Positions 11,430-22,608 of a stretch of 64,000 nucleotides of DNA are shown piece after piece. The DNA lies in NCBI RefSeq assembly GCF_000346465.2, contig NC_034014.1, positions 14,404,218 through 14,468,217 on the forward strand, written 5' to 3'. The notes beneath the pieces were generated by a model. It did not search any database, had not been told where the DNA came from, and saw only the letters and a list, made by a program, of their open reading frames with translations. The first letter of the stretch is position 1. Each line of letters starts with the position of its first letter. Origin of the DNA: Prunus persica (taxonomy: Eukaryota > Streptophyta > Magnoliopsida > Rosales > Rosaceae). The position numbers and the translations under genes are program-made.

Positions 11430-12763
11430 TCTGACAAATTCTATGCACTCATGGAGACAATATCTACCCCCTACAAGCCTGAAAATTTTAATTTTAGATT
11501 TCAAAATTACAAGTGATAACAAAAGTGAAAAAGATTTAGAGACAAAGCACAATAGTCATTATAATTTCCATAACATAACCCTAAGGTTATGTGATCCATT
11601 GGTGGTCATGAAATTGAAAATTCTTTAATATAGATTTTAGCCTACTAATATAGAAGGCATTGTTGTAAGGAGTCCATAGAAATTTTCGGTTCATTTTTCT
11701 CATATTTGGGTATTTTTTTAATAATTATTGTAAAATTTAGGGTTTGGGGTTTAGGGTTTTGGTTTTATTGAAACGATGCCGGTTTGCTTTCGCTCTTTTT
11801 GGTCAATACGCGCATTCGAATCCCAGGAAACGCACACCAAAGCTAATTATGTAATATTTTAGACGTTGGTTTTTGTATGAGCGACGTCAAAACGTTATAC
11901 AACGGCGTAATTGTAACATAACTGTTGTTGTAAATTTGAAATTAAACGACTATTATGTTGTATTTACCGTTGTCTTTAATAAACGCGGTCCTTTGAAATT
12001 TTTGACCGAGATTTAAAATTTTTAGAATTTCCCTTTAACCCTAAAGTATTTCCTTCTCTCTCTTCAACGTAATTGTCGTAAAGTTTTCGCTCTCTCTCAA
12101 AGCATTGGGTATATTCTCTGAGCTCTCTCAAGCATTTGATATTTTCTCTCAGCTCTCTCTCAATATCCATGTAAGTATATTCTCTCAGCTCTCTCTCAAT
12201 ATTCTCTTATTAGTTTGTATATATATTCTCTCAGCACTCTCTTAGTTTGTATATTCTCTTAGATCTCTCTAAATATTCTGTTAGTTTGTATATTATCTTA
12301 GCTTTGGTTTCTTAATATGGGTTCTTTTATGTTTTGGGAGCTATGGGTTCTTGATTGGGAGCTATACATGGGTTCTTTTTATGTTTTGATGTTTGTATTG
12401 TTAAGGGTTCTTTGAAATTGAATGGGGATGGAATAATTAGGCTTTGGTTTTTTGTAAACCACGACGACGGTTGGTTTCCTCCAAACCAACCGTTGTTGTT
12501 AGGCGACCATAACCCAGACCTGTTCTTCAAAAAGAAAACAAATATCTTGTTGTTTGCTTAAAGACGACGGTAAATAGATATGCCATCGTCTTAATCTTTG
12601 TTACGCGACGATTATTTTGTAAAAACCGTCGTCTGATTATTGTTAAATTTATTTTTTTTCCTTTTTTCCTTTTTTCCCACTTTGTTCTCTTCTCTGTCAA
12701 TATAGTAGTGTTTCATTGCTGGTCTTTTCACTTTATTATATGTATAATTTTATAGTGTGTGAG
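11430..12763 (+). promoter_or_regulatory. Putative promoter/leader region of TNP2 copy 2
   Basis: No coding similarity. Contains a TTTAGGGTTTGGGGTTTAGGG stretch around 11736-11760 (telobox-like), a CT-rich zone at 12055-12260 with repeats of ATTCTCTCAGCTCTCTCTCAAT, and a last pair of ACGACGG motifs (12462-12625) before the start codon. Position and composition suggest the transcribed leader of the transposase gene; no TATA box is called. Confidence 0.4.
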
Positions 12764-15676
12764 ATGGATAAGTAATGGATGCATGCGGATAGAAGATCGA
12801 AGGCATATCAGTTAGGTGTGGAAGTATTTTTTAATTTTGCTGTAGAAAATCTTGTAAATACAACTCATATTCATTGTCCATGTGTTAAATGTGGGAATAT
12901 TCGATGGTTTGGAGTTGGAATTATAAGGGACCACTTATACTTTAATGGAATTGACCAAAGCTATAAGATTTGGATATGGCATGGAGAACCTTGGGAATGG
13001 ACTACTAATGCTAGAAGAAATGTGGAAGAAGATGAGCAAAGTAGGTTCAGTTTTTTTTCTGAAGAAGTAGGGATGGATGATAATGATTTGGGCGATATTG
13101 GATTTGATCCTTATGAGTTTGCCAATGTGATTGGGGATGGAGATCAACCGTTGTACCCTGGTAGCAGTAAGTACACGATGTTGTCGGCTTTGGTGAAGTT
13201 ATATAATCTGAAAGCAAAACATGGGATGAGTGATGTTTGTTTTACAGAATTATTGATACTTCAAGAAGATTTGCTTCCAAAAGGAAATACACTACCTTCC
13301 TCTATGTACAAGGCAAAAAAGATATTGTCTGCTTTAGGGATGAGTTATAAGAAAATCCATGCATGTCCCAATGACTGCATCTTGTACAAGAAGGATTATG
13401 AAGATTCAACTAATTGTCCTACTTGTGGTGTCTCAAGGTGGAAGGAAGGCAAAGATGCAATCTTGAAAGATGGTGTGCTAGCGAAGGTCGTGTGGTATTT
13501 TCCTCCAATTCCGAGGTTTAAAAGGATGTTTCAATCACATAAGACAACTAAGAGTTTGACTTGGCATGCTACTAGAAAATCAGTTGACGGTCATATGTCT
13601 CATCCAGCGGATTCCACTTGTTGATGATAAATGGCCCGAGTTTGGTAAAGAGCTGAGGAACTTGAGATTGGCTCTCTCATCAGATGGATTCAATCCCCAC
13701 AGTTCTTTAAGTACTAGATACAGTTGTTGGCCAGTTATCTTAGTTACATATAATCTCCCACCGTGGGTATGTATGAAACGGAAGTTCATGATGTTGACCT
13801 TATTGATTTTCGGTCCTAAACAGCCTGAAAATGATATAGACGTGTACATGGAGCCCTTGATTGATGATTTAAAATCTCTGTGGGATGGGATTAGAGGAGT
13901 GTATGATGCACATATAGGAGAATACTTTACACTTCAAGGTGTATTACTATGGACTGTTAACGATTTTCCTGCCTATGGGAACTTATCTGGTTGTGTCGTT
14001 AAAGGATATAAAGCTTGTCCAATATGCGGCGATGATACACCTAGTCACAGGTTGAAAAATGGCCACAAATTTTTTTACATTGGGCATAGAAAATGGTTAC
14101 CAATCAATCATCCATATCGAAGGCAGCGTGCAGCTTTTAATGGGAAACCTGAATATGGCACGCCTCCCGAGCCATTAAACAGAGAAGAAGTGTTGCGCAT
14201 TGTTGAAGATATTAATTACATATGGGGCTCGAAAAATGGGGGAAGTGTTGGTGAGAATAATGGTGACAGAGTTTGTTGGAAGAAGAAATCAAAATTTTTT
14301 GATCTCGAGTATTGGAAATACCTTCATGTGAGGCATGTCCTAGATATTATGCATATTGAAAAGAATGTTTGCGATAGTATTGTTGGTACATTGCTGGAGA
14401 TCCTTGAAAAAAATAAAGATAGGATTGCTGCTCGGTTAGATTTATTGAACATGGGGGTCAAAACTGATTTGCAACCCAAGTATGGAGAAAGATGTACTCG
14501 CTTGCCTCCAGGACCTTGGAATTTGTCAAGAGCAGAGAAGAGAGCGGTTTGCAATTCTTTCTATGGTATGAAGGTCCCTGAAGGTTATTGTTCAAATATA
14601 AAAAATCTTGTATCTTTAAAAGATTCAAGACTTCTTGGACTTAAATCTCATGATTGTCATACCTTGATGCAAAAATTGCTCCCTGTGGCAATTCGTTCTG
14701 TTTTGAAGAAGCCTGCAAGGTATGCAATAGCTCAATTGTGCTTCTTCTTCAATGCTATATGTGCAAAGACGGTAGATGTTTCCAAGCTAGATAAGTTGGA
14801 AGAAGATGTAGTTGTTACTTTGTGTTTGCTTGAGAAGTACTTTCCCCCTTCATTCTTCGATATCATGGTTCATCTAGTAGTACATCTTGTCAGAGAAGTT
14901 CGTCTATGTGGCCTAGTATATTTTAGATGGATGTATCCGTTTGAAAGGTATATGAAAGTGCTAAAAGGGTATGTTCAGAACCGTGCTCGTCTGGAAGGTT
15001 GCATTGCTGAGCGGTATATAGCTAAAGAAGTTGTAGAGTTTTGCACTGAGCATTTATCTGATGTTAGTACAGTTGGAGTGCCTTCAAGCCAGAAGACGGG
15101 AGTTTCGAAGCCATCATATAGGAGCTATCTTATTAATGGTGTTAAATTTAACACCAAGGCACAAGATGATGTGCAAACTGTCCAAAATAGTGAAGTTTAT
15201 TTACTTGCACATACTATGCAAGTTGCTAGTGCCAAGGATAAAAACCCTATTGTCTCCAATAGGGTTTTTATGGTGTTATTCAAGAAATTTGGGACCTTGA
15301 CTACCATAAGTTTAGAATCCCAGTCTTAAGGTGTGATTGGGTAGATAACACTTCGGGCCTTGTAGTCGACGAACTTGGATTTACCCTTGTAGATATGAAT
15401 AAAATTGGACATAGGAATGACCAATTTGTTATGGCTTCTTAAGTCAAACAAGTATTTTATGTTGATGACCCAATGCATCGTGGTTGGTCTGTAGTGTTAT
15501 CAATGCCTAAGAGAAAATATAATGATGTTATTGGTGATGATGTGCTAGGTGATACTAGAATTGAGTGTGAGCCATTTACTAGAGGGATACCAAATGTTGA
15601 CACATTTGATGACCTAGTGGGTGAGTTTGGGAATGAAAATATTAGAGCTGGGTGTGAAGATATATGGATTGATTGA
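12764..15676 (+). pseudogene. TNP2-like transposase, copy 2 (broken)
   Basis: Closely similar to copy 1. It starts at ATG 12764 but has a TAA at 12773 (the next ATG is 12779). An N-terminal Transpos_assoc domain (HCPCVKCGN, then IWIWHGE) spans about 12790-12990. A net 11-base deletion near 13612 shifts the frame. The Transposase_21 core and DUF4218 then follow in one frame to about 15110. There a 474-base segment present in copy 1 (1530-2004, between two CCATTAT repeats) is missing, joining GVSKP directly to YRSYLI and removing both introns and the exon between them. A one-base deletion near 15262 and a TAA at 15440 break the DUF4216 part; the last frame ends WID at 15676. It cannot make a full transposase. 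Confidence 0.88.
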
Positions 15677-15699
15677 TTGTTGTAATGTATGACGTTAGT

Positions 15700-16961
15700 T
15701 ATCCAGTTAATTGTATGACATTAATTAATAATTTTGTACATCACTTTAATTATGATCCCATTTTCATTATACAAGCTTTGGGCACGACAAATCAAACATT
15801 AAAAAAGCTGGGTTAAAGCTGTAAAGTACGAAGGTTCGGTAAAAAAATTGGAAACACAGACGTCTAAAATAAAAACAACGTCGGGTTTTAAAAGGCAAAA
15901 GACAGTAAAACAAAAAAACAGACGTCTAAAAAATAAATTAAGATGGTTTGCTTAAAATAAACCGTCGTTTAAAGAGCATAAAAGGCCGTTCAGTTCCATT
16001 AACTGTCGTGACAAATATTCTGCAGGTCGGCTAGTCTAAAACAACTGACGTCTCCGAGCATACATACGTCAAGGCATGTTAAACAAGCGACTTTTAAAAG
16101 GACAACCACGTCATTATGTAATTAATACCGACGTGGTAAGCAATTACAACGTCAAGCAGCTGGATCTCTAGACGTAGTGACATAATTAACCACGTCCTTT
16201 ATTTTAATGCAACGGACGTTGAATATATACACGTAAGTTATTTTCCTATCGACACCTTCAATACTTTTTATAACGTCATCTTCTGAACAAAAACCGACAT
16301 GGAAGATTGTTTTGTACGTTGATATTGAGTAATATTATGTCATTTTAAATCTTTTATACGTCGGTGATTTAGAAAAAGTGACGTCTAACTCTGTCAAAGA
16401 ACCTTCTTTGTGAAATTTAAACGACGAGTCTCGCAAGAAACAAACGTGGAAAAACTTAACACGTCTGTCTTTGTTATAATTAGCGACATGGATAAATACA
16501 TAAGCGTCGGTGATGTCAGTTGCAGGACGTGGTTATTTCAAGTTACGTCGGTTATTGAGAGATAAATGACATGTAATTTCTCTTTACACGTCTGTTGGTT
16601 TTTGTGAACGACATCGTTTATGTTTTAGGCGTCGGTTTCACGCTTGTTATTTTCCTATCCACGCCTTCAATACTATTTATAACGTCATCCTCTGAAAATC
16701 AACCAACATGGGAGATTGTTTTGTACGTCGATATTGAGTGATATTATGTCATCTTAAATATTTTAGACGTCGGTTATTTAGAAAAAGTGACGTCTAACTT
16801 TGTCAAAGGGCCTTCTTTGTGAAATTTAAATGACGAGTCTCGCAAGAAACAGACGTGGAAAAATCTTAACACGTCAGTTTTTGTTGTAATTAGCGACGTG
16901 GATAAATACATAAGCGTCGGTGATGTCAGTTGCAGGACGTGGTTATTTCAGGTTACGACGG
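15700..16961. repeat. CACTA-B 3' subterminal array, part 1, with a duplicated ~420-bp block
   Basis: ACGTCGG-type motifs again. About 16240-16640 is repeated at 16650-16960, both containing GTACGTYGATATTGAGTRAT, CTTTGTGAAATTTAAAYGAC and TAAGCGTCGGTGATGTCAGT. Tat-1 entered the second copy at 16961; its other half lies at 31398-31834. Confidence 0.8.
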
Positions 16962-18528
16962 TGTTCACCCGTTTTGGTGTTTACTCCTGAGGTGGAAGGG
17001 CAAAGTTCCCCACTAGCTTGGAGACCACTTGTTGGTCGACAAGTCAGCTTTCTTTGGTGTGTGAGCGTGCCACTGCTAGCAATGTAAATTCTAGCAGACT
17101 TCTTTTTAGAGTGGATAACTTGCGCCCCAAGTTACTGACTTCTAAAACAAATGATTGTGAATTTGGGTGAGGAATATCTCCCAAGTAAGTTCTTTTCTTG
17201 CCTCAGACAGGTGAGGACTTTCATAATTTATCTCAGTATCAAATGGTTGTTCTGGCCAGAATAGACAATAATAAAGTGGACTGTTTCAGGCAGAACTGCC
17301 TTTTACAAAATTAAGAAGGGAGAAATCAACTCTAGAAAGACAAAAAGATGGCTGGAATCCCATTTCTGCCTGGGTAGAAACTTCTGATCCAGGTTGGACT
17401 GGGTATGTCTGTGCTGGACTGTGCTGTCAACAACTTCAACTGCTTAGCTTCAGCTGTAAATCGATACCAAAGTTCAATTTTGGCAGAGCTTTAATCTACT
17501 TCAAGCCTTGGGAGGCTTTTGAGCGGGCAGAACTGCAGCTTCTTTAGTTTGAAGGGACAGAAGTGGCTGTTCTCGAGGATTTAGCAAGCTGGAACTGTAC
17601 TGTAAAATTTGTTGAGGTTTTCATATTTGTGAAAACTCAAACTATGTTTGTCTTGGCTTTTGCTGAACCAAATTTGTAACGAGAGGGATCTCGTTTTCAG
17701 AAGACTTATTTTCTAAGTCTGAACTTTGGAATTCTGATCTAAAGCTGTTTTCTCTTGGGATCCAAGTGAGCTTTTGGTTGTTTTCTTGTTTGTTTGTTTT
17801 TTTGATTGATTGATGAATTGAGTGTCCTTTGTTTCCTTGCCTACTTTCGTTTTTATAAGAGACCCTCCTGGGGAGGTGATTTTTAATCCTAAATAATGGG
17901 CGGCAAAAAGATCTCTTATAATGTAAAGTAAAAAGGTTTCTTATCAATTAAGGCAGATAGGTTCTAAGCAGTCACCTCCTAAAGCAATCCCTTCCCTGGT
18001 TTCCTGGGTGGCAGCTTTCTAATTCAACCAACGCCACCGTCTGTGTGGGCTTTTATGGCGATTGGTTCTTTTTCTTTTGTATCTTCTGAACAGTTCCCTG
18101 TTTTCCGTTCTAATTTAGAAAGCGTGATCCGTGAATTCCTTGGAAGATGGTGTGTTGATTTGGAGCAAAATCTCGAACACAGATGTGTCTTTGATCTCCT
18201 GTTGGCAGTTTTTTCAGAGATGTCCCTCTCATATTTTAATCTTAGTTGGAATTGCTGACTTTTCAAAGTTTGAGGCAATCACGTGGGTGTGCTTTTGATC
18301 CCTTGGGTTTGAAACCTAACAAAAATTTACGGGCTGGTCCTTGAAGCCTAATTGAAAGTTTCCACGTTTTGGGCTTTCTTGGGCTGGGGCTTCGTTTTCA
18401 ACACTTTTGGTGTGAAGCCCAATCTGTCTAGATCCTATTTTTGTTATTCTCAAGTCTTTGGGCTGGGCAGGTATTTTTATCATGGGCCTGTCTTTTGGAC
18501 TTTGGCGTGCTGAATTTGGGCCCAAACA
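16962..18528 (-). repeat. 3' LTR of Tat-1 (1567 bp)
   Basis: Pairs with 29933-31397. It contains a 102-base segment around 17515-17617 that is absent from the other LTR; the break lies at a repeated GAGG, which suggests a deletion in the other copy. Short frames in it are shared by both LTRs but have no recognisable product. Confidence 0.93.
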
Positions 18529-18540
18529 ATGCCCCCTAAG
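18529..18540 (-). promoter_or_regulatory. Polypurine tract of Tat-1
   Basis: Minus strand CTTAGGGGGCAT directly before the 3' LTR, in the expected place for the plus-strand DNA primer of reverse transcription. Confidence 0.75.
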
Positions 18541-18874
18541 TCTGAATCGTTTTGGAACGGTTTCAGACTTAATGTTTTGCCATTAATTCGCGCGCCAGTT
18601 TTCCGTTTTTTCGCCCACGTCTGCCACGTTTGCCTACTACGAACTAGAGTTCGTGGGAAAACGGCTAGTTATTAGCTAGTTACTAGCTAATAATCATCAG
18701 GTGCCGTCCCGTTTTCTTCTTCCCACGTTTTCGAGCTCCTCTTTAAAAAGAAATTCAAATCCACCGCTTTTGAAAAACCCTAAACCTTCCGACTCTGTTC
18801 CTCCGAGCTTTTCTTCGGGATTTCCGTTGTTTTCTTCAGACCTCTCTTTTCTCTGCTTCTTCCCCGAATCAGAA

Positions 18875-21800
18875 ATGTCTTCCCCAAGGTCCCGCGCTCA
18901 ATCTTCTTCCGCTCCAGTTCCTCCCGATTACATCACTGGGACCGGGATTGATACTCACGCGATAGAAGTCAGGAGCAAGCTTCATCCCTTTGCCCAAAAG
19001 AATCTGGACGAGAATGTCCTTCATTTGTTCGAGAACACCCTGGTGTTGGGGCCTCACTGGTTTGGTCTTGTTCCAGCTGAGATGGAAGAATTGCTGAAAA
19101 AGGATGCCGAGGCTCCTTTGTGCTTTGAGAGTACTTCTGCCCTGGCTTCTTATTCTTGGGTCAGCAAGAATTTGAGCCGGTCCTTCCCGTCCAGCGAGGT
19201 GAGGAACAGTCCGGTCAAATGGGCGGACTGGATTGACAGACTTCTCCCGAGATATGGGGGTCACTGGAGGAGAGCCGGGATTCATGACGCCATTTTGCTG
19301 TCCAAGCAGTCGATTAACAGAGGTGAGAATCTGCTTGCCGCTGCTTTGTGCTTCTGGAATTCTGCCAGCAACACATTTGATTTCCGTGTGGGTCCTATGG
19401 CGCCAACCTTGCTGGATATGGCCCAGATTTTTGGGTTCAGGCCCCATGGTAGGCCTGTTGATGCCGTTGGAGATTATCACAGGCGAAGAAATCAAGAGAA
19501 AGTGGCCACTCCTTTCTCTATCCCTCCAGCCGTGATCAACCAGAACTGCTCTTTCTCCATTTATCTGAAGAAATTCAGTGCTGAGAAGGACAAGGATCAG
19601 CAACACATGTTGTTCCTTCTGTATTGGCTGAATCGGTTCGTTCTCCCCAATCGGTCTTCTGCAGTTCTGCTAGAGTACAGACATTTGACAGAAGCACTTC
19701 ATAATCACACTGATGTGGGGCTTGGGCCTACAGTTCTGGCTCACCTTTTCAAGAATCTGCATACTGCCACCCTGGAGAATCCATTGAACCTGTCAGCCCC
19801 TGGCGCATTCTGGATGATCCAGATCTGGCTGCAGGTCTATTTTCCAGAGCTAAGGTTCTCAGACATAGTTCTGCCTGAAGACCAAGTCCTGGCTCTTCCT
19901 CTGATGTCGGCAGAAGTGCCCAAGCGCTCTATTGAGGAGTACTTGATGCTCTTCAGGCATTGTACAAAAAGGTCGGCAGCTCAGTGGCAAGTGGTGATCA
20001 GAAGGACCTATCCTTGGTTCCAGACCAGATTTCGGTTGTTTGAGAAGGAGCCAGAAGACCAGGCTGCCAGAACAGACTTTAGGAGGAAATTTCTGAGCAT
20101 TACTCTGCCCAAACTATCATCTGGGGGCAGAAGTCTACCATCCCAACTTCTGCGCAAGGCAGCTTGGTTGTCCTCAGCTCATTCCGCTGAAATCATATCG
20201 GAGTTGTAACCGGGCCTTTTCTTAGAGGGATGCAGATGATCTGGAGGTGCACAAGGATGCCCGGTGTGCAGTGAACAAAATCAACAACAGCACGGATGCC
20301 CTCTATCCCTCGTGGGAGCTGAATTCCTGCAGTTCTGCCGATTTCGACGCATGGTGGAAAGCCAAATTCCAGGGTCTGCCTGCTTCTGTCACTGCCCTCA
20401 AGGTGCTGTTTGATGGTTGGGAAAACTGGGCCATCTTTGCGGATGGGGATGCCAAGACGCACATGATCCAGACTATCAAAGACATCAATGCACAAATCAT
20501 AGAAGGTAGATTTCTGATTCTGTCTGGGATTCATTCTGTCTTGATAATCGATTTCTAATGTTTATTCTACCTATATCAGATCCTTCTCTGACCAGCGTAG
20601 GTGGGCAGTCTGTTCATGCTAGAGAAGTGATTGGTAAGTCTTTCTTTTTAATTTTCTTCTGTCTTTTCTTGTTGGATTGGTTTCTAATCTCTAACTCCTT
20701 GGTGCAGTCTCTTCTGTTATTGTTGCCGGGGACTTGGAGCTCCCTTCTGCAGATGAAGGAGATGAGGTCCAGGCAGAACAAACCCCTGCCGAAGAAAAAG
20801 AAAAGGACCTGCCCCTCCTTCGGACAATACCACGCGGCCTGGTATTTCAGGTAAGCTCGTGATGTTCCAACTATTCCCTTTAAATTTATTCTGACCTGCC
20901 TTCTTTTTGCTAATACTGCTTTTTGTTCTGTGCAGCTGAAAGTCCTCCCCCTCCTCCTACTAAGTTGAAAAAACTTAAAAAGAGGAGTGAGGAGGAGTAT
21001 GTCCCCGTGGAAGAAACCGCAGCAGTTCCCACCACTACCTCTGGGACGGATGAAGAGCTGTGAGAGGCTTTTGAGGAGGTAGAGCAGGAAAAAGAACTGG
21101 AAAAGCTGGAAGGAATGCCTCAGGAAGAAACGGCAGTGGTGGAAGGAGAGGTGAGTTTTATTTCTGTGATTTGCATCAGTTCCCCTCTTGCCCCATTCCT
21201 TCTGTTCTGACCCCTGTTTTGTAGGAGGAGATCCATGCTGAGGTGATTGCAGAGAGTATTGCCTTGGTGCAGAAGCAACAAGGGGGTTCAAGGGCTGAGC
21301 TGACTAGCTCAGAACTGGCTTTATTTGAGGATGCCGAGGCAGAGCATTCTACTGCCGCTCCAGCGGCTGAGGATCAGGCGGAGCGGTCTGCATTAGAGCC
21401 TGTGGATCAGGCAGAACTGTCTATTGTAGTTCCGGAGGCTGAAGTGGAAACAACCGCCGCTGCCCTTGTGGTTGTGGTAATTCTCCTTCTTATCTGTCCA
21501 CATTTTCCTGCAATTCTGCCTTGTTCTTTATTTTTAACTGTTGTAGCCTTTTCAGGTAGAAGTGCCTAGAGCTGTTGGTGTCCTGGCAGCGGTGACCAGT
21601 CCCCTGAAGCCCCCCATTGTTGCTGTAAGTTTTCATAACTTTTGGGCCTTTATTTTCCACTTTCTGCCTGGTCTTAACTTATGCTTTCTTTTTGCAGATG
21701 CCCATTCATTCCTTTCCAGGATCATCTGCCACGGCTTTTTTTGCTGATCCAGAACTGGAAGAGTTTGAAGCCATGGATCTGGATGCCCAATTGGATAGAC

Positions 21801-22417
21801 TGGAGAAACTCAGCTCTCCTCCAGGCAGGGCAAAATCTAGGGCAGTGGAGGAGGCCATGGAGAGGTTGAAAATCTGGCAGTCCACTGAGTTGGAGTTTGA
21901 TCAAGACAAGGAAGCCTTTGATCAGCTGATGAAGGACTTGGACCTGCTACACAGACAGAACATGGCTCCAAAGCCTATTCTTGAGATGGGCCTAAGCTTG
22001 GCCAGAGATGTGCTCAACCTGCATGATCGCTATGAGGATCTTAGGCCCACTTTCAAGACTTCTGAGTTCTGCAAGGCCACCCATGAAGCCAACCTGGCTG
22101 ATTTTGCAAAGCAGAAAGCAGAACTGGACCAGATGGTGGCAGGATACAAGGAGGCCAGGGCTACCGCAGACAAGTTGGAGAAGCAAATTGAAGAGCTTCA
22201 AAAACAATTGGCAGAGTGCAGGGAGGTGCAGAGCAGGCTTGGGGCTGGACTGAGTTCTAAGACCAAGGCTACTTTCCTTGTGCAAAGTATGGTTGCGGCT
22301 TCCAGGCCAGCCTTGGAAATTGCAGAGGCTTCAATTCATCAAGGGGTGCTGCTCCAGAAAGAGCTTTCTGTCAAGAAGGCGAACCTGCAGGAGACTCTTA
22401 AGAAACTAGGATTTTAG
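18875..22417 (+). pseudogene. Plant mobile domain (PMD) gene in Tat-1, antisense to gag-pol
   Basis: Seven exons fit GT-AG junctions: 18875-20505, 20580-20633, 20708-20850, 20936-21150, 21225-21476, 21556-21624 and 21698-22417. Exon 1 encodes the aminotransferase-like PMD: WADWIDRLLPRYGGHWRRAG, DAILLSKQSI, FDFRVGPMAPTLLDMAQIFG and later FWMIQIWLQVYFPELRF. Middle exons are Pro/Glu-rich and acidic. The last exon (about 240 codons) is Leu/Glu/Lys/Gln-rich and probably coiled coil (KLEKQIEELQKQLAECREVQ). ATG 18875 is the first ATG of the frame; upstream sequence lacks one. Damage: a small insertion near 20207 gives TAA and a frame change, a TAG at 20223 follows, and a TGA at 21061. It ends 190 bases from the pol stop, tail to tail. 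PMD proteins such as MAIN and MAIL1 act in plant gene and transposon silencing; the role of element-borne copies is unknown. Confidence 0.82.
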
Positions 22418-22608
22418 TTTCTTCTTTCTTTTTATTGTTTTGAATAATTTGCCGCGAAGGTGGCTATTTTTATATAAGCTTTCAAAGCATTTTACTCCTT
22501 TTAATTTACTCCTGATGCAATAATCGGACACAGTTTTGAAAGTAAAAACAAAATAACTTTAAAGCAAAAATAGATCCAAACAAAATTCTTTTCAAGAAAC
22601 AAAGAGGG

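Noticed and set aside
17642..18525. Short minus-strand frames repeated in both Tat-1 LTRs (101, 84 and 69 codons)
   Set aside because: Conserved only because the LTRs are copies; no domain, and no evidence of selection can be seen from two copies.
18869..19606. 245-codon open frame on the minus strand
   Set aside because: Shadow of the PMD exon on the plus strand; no recognisable domain.
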